Assembly (NCBI RefSeq): GCF_002910915.1
Contig: NZ_NEUF01000186.1
Span: 128,494 to 192,493, forward strand
Length of the DNA stretch: 64,000 bases
Origin: Streptomyces sp. SM10
GTDB taxonomy: Bacteria; Actinomycetota; Actinomycetes; Streptomycetales; Streptomycetaceae
Direction of reading: 5' to 3'
The translations under genes were made by a program, and so were the position numbers. This document shows positions 25,156-34,238 of this stretch, in pieces. Below the pieces are notes generated by a model. The model saw nothing but the letters and a program-made list of their open reading frames with translations. It was not told the DNA's origin and did not search any database. Numbering within the stretch: the first letter of the stretch is position 1; every line of letters begins with the position of its first letter.

Positions 25156-25593
25156 ATGCGCGAGTCGGTTCAAGCAGAGGTCATGATGAGCTTCCTCGTC
25201 TCCGAGGAGCTCTCCTTCCGTATTCCGGTGGAGCTCCGGTACGAGGTCAGTGATCCGTATGCGATCCGGATGACCTTCCACCTGCCGGGTGACGCCCCCG
25301 TCACCTGGGCATTCGGCCGTGAGCTGCTGCTCGACGGTCTCAACAGCCCCAGTGGTGACGGCGATGTGCACATCGGCCCGATCGAGCCCGAAGGGCTGTC
25401 GGATGTCCACATCCGACTTCAGGTCGGAGCCGACCGCGCGCTCTTCAGGGCCGGTACGGCACCTCTTGTGGCCTTCCTCGACCGGACGGACAAACTGGTG
25501 CCACTGGGACAGGAGCACACGCTGGGTGACTTCGACGGCAATCTGGAGGAGGCGCTGGGCCGCATCCTCGCCAAGGAGCAGAACGCCGGCTGA
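25156..25593 (+). CDS. ssgA: Sporulation-specific cell-division activator SsgA
   Basis: SsgA-like protein, unique to morphologically complex actinomycetes. SsgA marks sites of septation and branching in hyphae and helps localise SsgB before FtsZ. Core residues match SsgA: VSEELSFRIPVELRYEVSDPYAIRMTFHLPGDAPVTWAFGRELLLDGL..., then ALFRAGTAPLVAFLDRTDKLVPLGQEHTLGDFDGNLEEALGRILAKEQNAG. ATG 25156 gives 145 residues (MRESVQAEVMMSF...); ATG 25186 gives 135 residues, has AGAGG closer upstream, and corresponds to the annotated S. coelicolor start. A 5-bp inverted repeat ATCAC-N5-GTGAT (25058-25072) lies between ssgR and ssgA. Confidence 0.93.
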   Translation: MRESVQAEVMMSFLVSEELSFRIPVELRYEVSDPYAIRMTFHLPGDAPVTWAFGRELLLDGLNSPSGDGDVHIGPIEPEGLSDVHIRLQVGADRALFRAGTAPLVAFLDRTDKLVPLGQEHTLGDFDGNLEEALGRILAKEQNAG

Positions 25594-25644
25594 AGACGAA
25601 CGTCCGAACACCGGGGCCCGTGGTGACGCTTCCGGTGCACCGGC

Positions 25645-27000
25645 TCACGCCTTACGGCGTCGGCCCCTCCCGGTCCGTGCGGGGGCAGGAGCTCCGGCTT
25701 CCGCGCCGAGCCCCGTGCGGTCCGCGGAGACCACCAGGGCCGCGAGCACCGTCGTCACCGGCACCGAGGCGACCAGCCCGATCGATCCGACCAGCGTCCT
25801 GACGATCTCCTCGGCGACCAGCTCGCTGTTGGCCACCGTGCCCACGCTGCTCTGCGCGATCGAGAAGAGCAGGAGCAGGGGGAGCGCCGCGCCCGCGTAG
25901 GCGAGCACGAGCGTGTTGACGACCGACGCGATGTGGTCGCGTCCGATCCGGATGCCCGCCCGGTAGAGCCCCCGCACGCCCATCGTCGGGTCCGCCTGGT
26001 GCAGTTCCCAGACCGCTGACGTCTGGGTGACCGTCACGTCGTCGAGGACACCGAGCGAGCCGATGATCACGCCGGCCAGGAGTAGGCCGCTCATGTCGAT
26101 GTCCGGGTACAGCCCGTGGATGAGGCCGGTGTTGTCGTCGGTGTTGCCGGACAGGCTGGCCCAGCCGATGAACAGGGAGCCCAGCAGGCCGATCAGCAGC
26201 AGCGAGATGAGGGTGCCGATCACGGCCACGGAGGTGCGGGCCGTCAGGCCGTGGCAGGTGTAGAGGGCGATCAGCATGATGGCGCTGGCCCCGATCACCG
26301 CGACGACCAGCGGGTTCGAGCCCTGCAGGATCGCCGGAAGGATGAACAGGGTCAGCACGCCGAAGGAGACGGCGAGCGCGATCAGGGCCATCAGCCCGCG
26401 CAGTCTGCCCACCACGACCACCGCGAGGGCGAAGATCCCCGCGAGCAGCGCCATCGGGACCGTGCGGTCCACGTCGGTCACCGAGTACTGGAGATCCCGG
26501 GGAGCGTCCGGCGCGTACGCCACGACCACCCCCTGGCCCTCGTGCAGTTGACGCGGTGCGTCGGGCTGGACGACCTCGACGAACGTACGGCCCTTGTCCT
26601 CGCCGGTGGTGACTTCGACCGTGGCCTTCCTGCACTCCCCCGACTGCTCGGTGACGGCTTCCTGCCCCGAGGGCGTGGAGGTGTCGCCCGTCGGCGGCAC
26701 CTGGGAGGCGTTGACGTCCGCGCAGTCGACCGCGACGACCTTCGTCACACGCCCGTCCTGGGTCTGCCGGTCGAAGCCGACGCCCGTGCGCTCGTGGGCG
26801 GGTGCTCCGCCCGGCCAGAACGCCACGAGGCCGACCAGTACCGCCGTGGCGAAGGGGATCACCACTGCGGCGATGACCTTGCGCAGATGCTTGGACACGG
26901 GCGCGGCCGGGCCGTGGCTGTGCGTGTGGCCGTGCGCATGAGTCTGCGTGCTGCCTGCTGCGGGGCCGTGGGGTTCGGGGGCGTTTCCGGGGGGCGTCAC
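25645..27000 (-). CDS. YibE/F-family membrane protein
   Basis: 451 residues. A His-rich N-terminus (THAHGHTHSHG, residues 24-34) may bind metal. A membrane segment (VIAAVVIPFATAVLVGLVAFW), a roughly 140-residue extracytoplasmic domain and about seven further membrane segments follow. Matches YibE/F: GLMALIALAVSFGVLTLFILPAILQGSNPL..., GLLLAGVIIGSLGVLDDVTVTQTSAVWEL. Function unknown. GTG 27000 is preferred: GATGAT lies 6 bases upstream in a leaderless layout, and the longer frame to 27141 runs across the TPP riboswitch on the other strand. It converges with ssgA. Confidence 0.85.
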   Translation of the reverse strand: MTPPGNAPEPHGPAAGSTQTHAHGHTHSHGPAAPVSKHLRKVIAAVVIPFATAVLVGLVAFWPGGAPAHERTGVGFDRQTQDGRVTKVVAVDCADVNASQVPPTGDTSTPSGQEAVTEQSGECRKATVEVTTGEDKGRTFVEVVQPDAPRQLHEGQGVVVAYAPDAPRDLQYSVTDVDRTVPMALLAGIFALAVVVVGRLRGLMALIALAVSFGVLTLFILPAILQGSNPLVVAVIGASAIMLIALYTCHGLTARTSVAVIGTLISLLLIGLLGSLFIGWASLSGNTDDNTGLIHGLYPDIDMSGLLLAGVIIGSLGVLDDVTVTQTSAVWELHQADPTMGVRGLYRAGIRIGRDHIASVVNTLVLAYAGAALPLLLLFSIAQSSVGTVANSELVAEEIVRTLVGSIGLVASVPVTTVLAALVVSADRTGLGAEAGAPAPARTGRGRRRKA

Positions 27001-27080
27001 CCCGCGATCATCCCAAGAACAAGGGAGGCCCTCTGGCCAGCACGCCAGGCGGGAGGCTAGCGTGGAACCGCATTTGTACA

Positions 27081-27190
27081 CGCGGGAGCTCGGAGCACCG
27101 GGCTGAGAGGGCGCTGACCTCCGTATATCCGTACGGGACACGCTGCGTCGACCGCCGAACCTGTTACCGGGTAATGCCGGCGTAGGGAGT
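27081..27190 (+). promoter_or_regulatory. TPP (thiamine pyrophosphate) riboswitch
   Basis: Contains the conserved THI-box elements in order: CGGGAGCT near 27083, GGGCTGAGAGGGC near 27100-27112, CGCCGAACCTG near 27153-27163, GGGTAATGCCGGCGTAGGGAG near 27170-27189. It ends 8 bases before thiC, so TPP binding most likely blocks ribosome access to thiC. Confidence 0.97.
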
Positions 27191-27197
27191 AGGTCTC

Positions 27198-29000
<1,803 letters not shown>

Positions 29001-29018
29001 CGCCCTGACGCGCGTGAC

Positions 29019-29045
29019 GGCGCCGCACCCGGCAGGTGCGGCGCC
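29019..29045 (+). terminator. thiC terminator
   Basis: A perfect 11-bp stem (29019-29029 with 29035-29045) and a 5-base loop, 18 bases past the thiC stop. Confidence 0.85.
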
Positions 29046-29125
29046 GGATCACGCCGTCCGGATCACGCCGTCCGGATCACGCCGTCCGGATTACACGGTC
29101 CTGATCACGCTGCCCTGATCACTCC
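29046..29125. repeat. 14-bp tandem repeat between convergent genes
   Basis: Three perfect copies of GGATCACGCCGTCC (29046-29059, 29060-29073, 29074-29087) are followed by three decaying copies. The last overlaps the stop codon of the minus-strand membrane-protein gene. Confidence 0.9.
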
Positions 29126-29943
29126 GGCTGGTGTTCCGGGCCGCCGAAGTCCGGGCTGGTGAAGTCGGGGCTGGTGAAGGTCGGGCGTGGACCGGCCGAG
29201 GGTCCGTCCTCCGGCCCGGAGAATTCCGGTCTGCTGTAGCCGATCTTCGGGATCCGGCTGGCCGACCGGTGGGCTGTCCGCGACGCGGGTCCCGCGGTCG
29301 GGTCGGCCAGCGCGTCCCGGAGGAAGGGCAGGACGCCGCGTTCCAGCAGGGCGTGGCGCCAGGCCTCCCGGGCGCGCGCGACGTCCTCCGGCAGCTCCTC
29401 CTCCTCGTCCACCGCGGGCAGTGCGGTGGAGCCGTTGCGCACCGCGGTGACCAGGAGGCCCACGGCGGCGGCCAGGATGGCGGCGGCGGCCACGGCGGCG
29501 AAGAACCAGCCGGCGGCGACCATCGTTCCGGCGAAGGCGGGGGCGGGGCTGAGTGCCGAGAGGATGTACCCGATCAGCAGGAAGATCAGGGCGGCCGTAC
29601 CCGCGAGGACGGGCGTGAGCACGGTGATCATCGCGAGGGTGCCGGCCCCCGTGGGGTCGGCCTCGTCCGTGGCCGCCCCGAGGACGGACGCGTGGGCATC
29701 CGGTTCGCCCGGCCCGCGCAGCTCGCCGCGGACCTTCACGTAGTGGTCGTACTCGGTGGCGGCGGCCCCGGTGATCAGCGGAGTGGCGTCGAGCGCCATC
29801 GTCCGCAGCTGTTCCGTGTTGAGACGGTCACCGACCCCGTCCGGATCCGGCCGCTCGCGGGCGTGACGCAGCGCGTCGGCAAGGATCCGCTCGTACTCGG
29901 GGCGGTCCTCGGCCAGCAGGTGCGGAGCGCTTTTCATGTGCAT
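29119..29943 (-). CDS. Two-TM membrane protein, function unknown
   Basis: 274 residues. A charged cytoplasmic N-terminus (SAPHLLAEDRPEYERILADALRHARERP...) leads to two adjacent membrane segments (ITVLTPVLAGTAALIFLLIGYILSAL and GTMVAAGWFFAAVAAAAILAAAVGLLVTAV). An acidic linker (VDEEEELPEDV) and a Pro/Ser-rich tail follow, with FTSPDFTSPDFGGPEHQPE repeating 'TSPDF'. I recognise no characterised domain. ATG 29943 and ATG 29937 are both possible; GGGGG upstream spaces better to 29937. Convergent with thiC. Confidence 0.75.
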   Translation of the reverse strand: MHMKSAPHLLAEDRPEYERILADALRHARERPDPDGVGDRLNTEQLRTMALDATPLITGAAATEYDHYVKVRGELRGPGEPDAHASVLGAATDEADPTGAGTLAMITVLTPVLAGTAALIFLLIGYILSALSPAPAFAGTMVAAGWFFAAVAAAAILAAAVGLLVTAVRNGSTALPAVDEEEELPEDVARAREAWRHALLERGVLPFLRDALADPTAGPASRTAHRSASRIPKIGYSRPEFSGPEDGPSAGPRPTFTSPDFTSPDFGGPEHQPE

Positions 29944-30124
29944 CCCCCGATGCTCCGTTGGGCCTGACCGACCGTGCGGGCCGGGCGATCGGGCGGAAAC
30001 GGAGGAGAGCCTGCTACTGATACGCCGATGGTAGAGCGCCTACGGCGCGGGGTGACAGGGGGTTTCCGGAAATAGGCCCAGCCGTCGACGGTGTCAGGTC
30101 GTGATGCGTCTTCCCCGGCACTCG

Positions 30125-31183
30125 TCAGTCATGCAGGGGGAGTTGGACGACCAACAGCTTTCCGGCCATGGTCACTCCGCCGTCCATGGCGATGGCGAGC
30201 CCCTCCGCGTAGACGTGCGGGCCGTCCACCACGGTCCGCTGCACGTCCTCGCCCTCCTCCGACCCGACCTCGCCGAGCAGGTACGGAATGGGGCTGTGAC
30301 CGTGGACGACGCGCTGACCGCCGTACGTCGACATGAGGTCGCGGACGGCCTGTGCGCCGCCCTCGTCGCGGAAGGCGAACCGCTTGGTGAGCTTGCGGAA
30401 GAGGTCCCAGCACTCGTCGGCGTCGTTCCGCGTCAGAATGGCGTGCACCGTGTCGTTGACGTCCTCGACGGTGGACCCGTAGTCGAGGTAGGCCGTCGTG
30501 TCGGAGTGCATCAGCAGATGCCCGTCCTCCTCGACGACCGCGTCGAGCCGGGCCATCCACTGGAGATGGACGTCCTGGAGCCGCTCCATGTCCGTCTTCT
30601 GGCCGCCGTTGAGCAGCCAGGCGGCCTGGAAGGTCGCGGTTCCCGCTCCGGAGTTCACCGGGGTGTCGCCGAACCGCTTCGCGCCGAGCAGGAGCAGCTC
30701 GTGGTTGCCCATCAGGGCCTTGCAGTACCCGCCTGCCGCCGCGGCCTCGGCCGAGAGGCGCATGACGAGGTCGATGACACCGATGCCGTCCGGGCCGCGG
30801 TCGGTGAAGTCGCCGAGGAACCACAACCTGGCGGTGCCGGCCGACCACCGGCCGTCGGCGTCGACGAGGCCCTGCTCGTGCAGCGCGGCCAGGAGCTCGT
30901 CCAGGTAGCCGTGGACGTCGCCGACGACGAACAGCGGCCCGCGGCCGGTCTCGCCGGTGGGCCGGGTCTCGGGGACCGCCTGCACCTGGACGGTGTCGCC
31001 CCGGTTGATCACGGGCAGATCGCGCTCGGTGGGGGTGTACCCCTCCGGCGGCTCGTCGCCCACCGCCACGTTGCCGGGGTGCGGCAGAAGCGGCTCCCTC
31101 GGCACCTGCGCATACGGCGGTACGCGGAAGTCACGCAACGTCGCAGTCCGCACTACGGGTTCCTGACCGGCCCCCTGAGTCAT
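30125..31183 (-). CDS. Calcineurin-like metallophosphoesterase
   Basis: 352 residues. After a roughly 80-residue N-terminus the four metal motifs appear: GDVHG (residues 88-92), GDFTDRG (124-130), GNHE (near 160) and GHS near 305 (VVHGHSPIPYL). This is the PPP/ApaH-like arrangement; substrate unknown, perhaps a phosphoprotein or dinucleotide. ATG 31183 (GGAGGGG upstream) is chosen over the open frame to 31267. It lies downstream of the LacI gene on the same strand with a 174-base gap, so it may have its own promoter. Confidence 0.88.
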   Translation of the reverse strand: MTQGAGQEPVVRTATLRDFRVPPYAQVPREPLLPHPGNVAVGDEPPEGYTPTERDLPVINRGDTVQVQAVPETRPTGETGRGPLFVVGDVHGYLDELLAALHEQGLVDADGRWSAGTARLWFLGDFTDRGPDGIGVIDLVMRLSAEAAAAGGYCKALMGNHELLLLGAKRFGDTPVNSGAGTATFQAAWLLNGGQKTDMERLQDVHLQWMARLDAVVEEDGHLLMHSDTTAYLDYGSTVEDVNDTVHAILTRNDADECWDLFRKLTKRFAFRDEGGAQAVRDLMSTYGGQRVVHGHSPIPYLLGEVGSEEGEDVQRTVVDGPHVYAEGLAIAMDGGVTMAGKLLVVQLPLHD

Positions 31184-31344
31184 CGACCCCTCCACCACCG
31201 TCGCGCCTCCGTACACCTGACGGGCCCTGCCTGGTAGAGGTGGTCCGCGGTGTCGTGCGCCCATCATAGGAATGCGGATCGTGCTGTGTGACGCACCAGG
31301 GGTGGTGAATCCGTGCGTACACCCGGTTCATCGGCCGTTTGGTC

Positions 31345-31356
31345 CGGATTAATCCG
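31345..31356. promoter_or_regulatory. 12-bp perfect palindrome next to the LacI gene end
   Basis: CGGATTAATCCG, directly beyond the LacI gene stop and 162 bases before the metallophosphoesterase start. AT-rich core in a GC-rich genome; possible regulator site, partner unknown. Confidence 0.35.
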
Positions 31357-31357
31357 A

Positions 31358-32470
31358 TCAGTCCCCGGCGGGTGATCGAGGAGCACTGACCGTGGTGCGC
31401 GGCGGACGCCGTTGTGAGGACGTCCGGACGATGAGTTCCGTCGGTATCACCTGCTCGACGGGGCCGTCGTGCTCGACCCCTTCGATGGCGTCGATGAGGA
31501 GCTGGATCACCGCTGTGCCGATTCTGCGGGGCTTCAACGAGAGCGTCGTGATGGGCGGCTCGGTCGACGCGTACACCGTGGATTCGCTGCAGCAGACCAG
31601 CAGGAGGTCCTCGGGCACCCGCAGGCCGTAGCGGCGCGCGGCGGCGAGCAGATCCGTGCCGTTGGGGTCGAAGAGCCCGTAGACGGCGTCGGGGCGGTCG
31701 GGGCGGGCGAGGAGACGGTCCGCGGCGACCGCGCCGGCACAGGGGTCGTGGGCCGGGTAGGACTCGTAGACGGGATCCTGGCCGACGCGCTCGCACCAGT
31801 GGAGGTAGGCGGTCGTGGAGAGGCGGGTGTAGGTGTCGGTGGTGGTGCCGGTCAGCAGTCCGATGCGGCGGGCTCCCGCGGCCGCGAGGTGATCCAGCAG
31901 ATCGAGGACGGCCGCCCGGTGGTCGTTGTCGACCCAGGCGGTGACCGGAAGCGTGCCCGCCGGCCGCCCGTCCGAGACGACGGGCAGTCCCTGGCGCAGG
32001 AGTTCGGTGACCACCGGGTCCTGGTCGGAGGGGTCGATCACGACGGTTCCGTCGAGCGCGACGTTCGACCAGACGTCGTGGCGCGAGGTGGCCGGAAGGA
32101 TCACGAGGGCGTAGCCGCGGGCGAGCGCGGCTGATGTGGCGGCTCGTGCCATCTCCGCGAAGTACGCGAACTCGGTGAAGGTGAAAGGTTCATCCCCGTA
32201 CGTGGTGACGGTCAGGCCGATGAGCCCCGACTTTCCGGTACGGAGGGTTCGGGCCGCCGCGGACGGGCGGTAGCCCAGCCGTTCGGCGACCTCGCGGACA
32301 TGGCGGCGGGTGGCGTCCGGGAGCCTGCCCTTGCCGTTGAGGGCGTCGGACACGGTCGTGATGGAGACCCCGGCCGCCGCGGCCACATCCCGGATCCCTG
32401 CCCGTCCCTGCCGGCCGCTGCGCCGGGGCGTCTCTGTCCGGCTCACCTGGTGCTTCCCTGCTGCTGTCAT
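31358..32470 (-). CDS. LacI-family transcriptional regulator
   Basis: 370 residues. The HTH is IRDVAAAAGVSITTVSDALNGKGRLPDATRRHVREVAERLGYRPSAAARTLRTG (residues 25-78), with the hinge helix after it. A periplasmic-binding-like sugar domain follows (LIGLTVTTYGDEPF..., GTVVIDPSDQDPVVTELLRQGLPVVSDGRP, RIGLLTGTTTDTYTRLSTTAYLHW). ATG 32470 is chosen; TACTAT nine bases upstream is the likely -10, giving a near-leaderless transcript, and the open frame running to 34099 is an artefact. No sugar-transport or catabolic genes are adjacent, so the effector and target are unknown. Confidence 0.9.
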   Translation of the reverse strand: MTAAGKHQVSRTETPRRSGRQGRAGIRDVAAAAGVSITTVSDALNGKGRLPDATRRHVREVAERLGYRPSAAARTLRTGKSGLIGLTVTTYGDEPFTFTEFAYFAEMARAATSAALARGYALVILPATSRHDVWSNVALDGTVVIDPSDQDPVVTELLRQGLPVVSDGRPAGTLPVTAWVDNDHRAAVLDLLDHLAAAGARRIGLLTGTTTDTYTRLSTTAYLHWCERVGQDPVYESYPAHDPCAGAVAADRLLARPDRPDAVYGLFDPNGTDLLAAARRYGLRVPEDLLLVCCSESTVYASTEPPITTLSLKPRRIGTAVIQLLIDAIEGVEHDGPVEQVIPTELIVRTSSQRRPPRTTVSAPRSPAGD

Positions 32471-32872
32471 GGCGAGCCGATAGTAGGGCTCCGGAGCCGG
32501 GTTGGGCCGGTCGCATATGCCTACGTTGACAGGCACGTTTCTGCATGATCGTAAACGTGTAAATGCCTTGCAAATCAAGGGCGTTGGTGGCTTGTGGATC
32601 AATGTGTCATGCATCGACGCGCATGAACCTGCTAAATGGCCCATGTCTCGAAGAGGTCTCAACTCACCTGTTCGAGGGATGCGCGCCACGGAGTGAGCGA
32701 CCGGCGCGCGGAGAGATGCGCAGTGCTCCCCCTCCCGAAGCCTGCCCGAGGCGCGCAGGACCGGCCTTTCCTGCCGGAGCGGGCGATTTCGGATCCTGGC
32801 CATTCGCACGGATGCCCAATCCTCATAAGGTGAGCAGTATTGATGTGTACGGACGGTCGAGGAGGACCTGCG
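32471..32872. other. Gene-free, locally AT-rich interval between lacI and hisC-like gene
   Basis: About 400 bases. 32510-32660 is clearly richer in A/T than its surroundings, with TTGACA at 32526-32531 and short direct-repeat-like motifs (GCATG, ATGCAT). A 64-codon frame at 32502-32696 is open but has no SD and no recognisable similarity. The hisC-like gene SD (GGAGGA, 32860-32865) is at the right end. I see no tRNA or att core. Confidence 0.4.
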
Positions 32873-33952
32873 GTGAGCGAGACGAGCCCCAAGCTGCGTG
32901 CCGAGCTGGACGGCGTCCCTGCGTATGTGCCGGGCAAGCCGGCGTCCGCGGAAGGACCGGTCGCCTTCAAGCTTTCCTCCAACGAGAACCCGTATCCCCC
33001 GTTGCCGGGCGTCATGGAGTCGGTGCTCGCCGCGGCCTCCGGCTTCAACAGGTATCCGGACATGGCCTGTACCGGCCTGATGAACGAGCTGGCCGACCGC
33101 TTCGGCGTCCCGGTCTCGCACCTCGCCACCGGGACGGGTTCGGTCGGTGTCGCCCAGCAGCTGCTCCAGGCCACCTCGGGCCCGGGTGACGAGGTGATCT
33201 ACGCCTGGCGCTCGTTCGAGGCGTACCCGATCATCACGCAGATCAGCGGTGCGACGTCGGTCAAGGTGCCGCTGACCTCCGGTGAGGTCCACGACCTCGA
33301 CGCCATGGCCGGTGCGGTCACGGACCGGACGCGGATGATCTTCGTCTGCAACCCCAACAACCCGACCGGCACCGTGGTGCGCCGGGCGGAGCTGGAGCGG
33401 TTCCTGGACCGTGTGCCGGACGACGTCCTGGTGGTGCTCGACGAGGCGTACAAGGAGTTCATCCGGGACGCCGACGTGCCGGACGGCATCGAGATCTACC
33501 GGGACCGTCCCAATGTCGCCGTTCTGCGGACCTTCTCCAAGGCGTACGGCCTGGCGGGACTCCGGGTCGGCTTCGCCGTGGCGCACGAGCCGGTGGCTGC
33601 GGCGCTGCGCAAGACCGCGGTCCCGTTCGGTGTGAGCCAGGTCGCCCAGGACGCGGCGGTCGCCTCGCTGCGCGCCGAGGACGAGCTGCTGGGGCGGGTG
33701 GGATCGCTGGTGGGTGAGCGCGCCCGGGTGCACGACGGTCTGGTGAGGCAGGGCTGGACCGTGCCGGAGTCCCAGGCGAACTTCGTCTGGCTGCGGCTCG
33801 GTGACCGCACGCTCGACTTCGCCGGGGTCTGCGAGCGGGCGGGTGTGGTCGTGCGGCCGTTCGCCGGTGAGGGCGTGCGCGTCACGATCGGGGAGACCGA
33901 GGCCAATGACGTGTTCCTGAAGGTGGCGGAGTCCTTCCGCCAGGAGCTGTAG
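32873..33952 (+). CDS. hisC: Histidinol-phosphate/aromatic aminotransferase (HisC family)
   Basis: 359 residues, fold-type I aminotransferase. It shows KLSSNENPYPPLPGVMESV at the N-terminus, VCNPNNPTGTVV, LDEAYKEFI and the PLP lysine in TFSKAYGLAGLRVGFAV, then VRPFAGEGVRVTIG with the carboxylate-binding Arg. It transaminates histidinol phosphate and/or aromatic amino acids. It is not in a his operon, so it may be a second copy or act on phenylalanine. GTG 32873 (VSETSPKLRAEL) is fixed by GGAGGA 8 bases upstream. A strong terminator follows. Confidence 0.85.
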   Translation: MSETSPKLRAELDGVPAYVPGKPASAEGPVAFKLSSNENPYPPLPGVMESVLAAASGFNRYPDMACTGLMNELADRFGVPVSHLATGTGSVGVAQQLLQATSGPGDEVIYAWRSFEAYPIITQISGATSVKVPLTSGEVHDLDAMAGAVTDRTRMIFVCNPNNPTGTVVRRAELERFLDRVPDDVLVVLDEAYKEFIRDADVPDGIEIYRDRPNVAVLRTFSKAYGLAGLRVGFAVAHEPVAAALRKTAVPFGVSQVAQDAAVASLRAEDELLGRVGSLVGERARVHDGLVRQGWTVPESQANFVWLRLGDRTLDFAGVCERAGVVVRPFAGEGVRVTIGETEANDVFLKVAESFRQEL

Positions 33953-33978
33953 TCGGGGCGGCACCGCCCGACGGACTC

Positions 33979-34019
33979 CGGTGGCCCCGGACCTCGCTCG
34001 CCGAGGTCCGGGGCCACCG
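33979..34019 (+). terminator. Terminator of the hisC-like gene
   Basis: A perfect 18-bp stem (33979-33996 with 34002-34019) and a 5-base loop. It isolates the aminotransferase gene from the cyd operon. Confidence 0.9.
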
Positions 34020-34139
34020 TCGTTCCTGGCGGTGAGCTGCTGTGCGGGGTGCCCGGTTTCGGACGGCTCGACCGGGTCGGCCGGAAAGCACCCCCCCACC
34101 CGACAGCCTCCAGAACATGTGCGCCATAATGCTTGTGAA

Positions 34140-34155
34140 TGTGAACGCGTTCACA
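34140..34155. promoter_or_regulatory. Rex operator upstream of cydABCD
   Basis: TGTGAACGCGTTCACA, a perfect palindrome matching the Rex consensus TGTGAANNNNTTCACA, 84 bases before cydA. An extra half site (TTGTGAA, 34134-34140) abuts it. Rex senses NADH/NAD+ and is known to repress cyd genes in S. coelicolor. Confidence 0.9.
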
Positions 34156-34238
34156 AGCGCGTCCCGTTTCCTCCCGTGATCGGGTGGATTGACGGGGCGA
34201 GATGCGGCTGTGATCACGGCGACGTAAGGAGAAGAGTC

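Noticed and set aside
32636..32700. tRNA-like GTTCGAGGG in the AT-rich patch
   Set aside because: No matching D or anticodon arms and no CCA-adjacent acceptor pairing.
31358..34099. 913-codon minus-strand open frame
   Set aside because: Only the downstream 370 codons are LacI; the rest is antisense to the aminotransferase gene and intergenic DNA, an open frame due to high GC.
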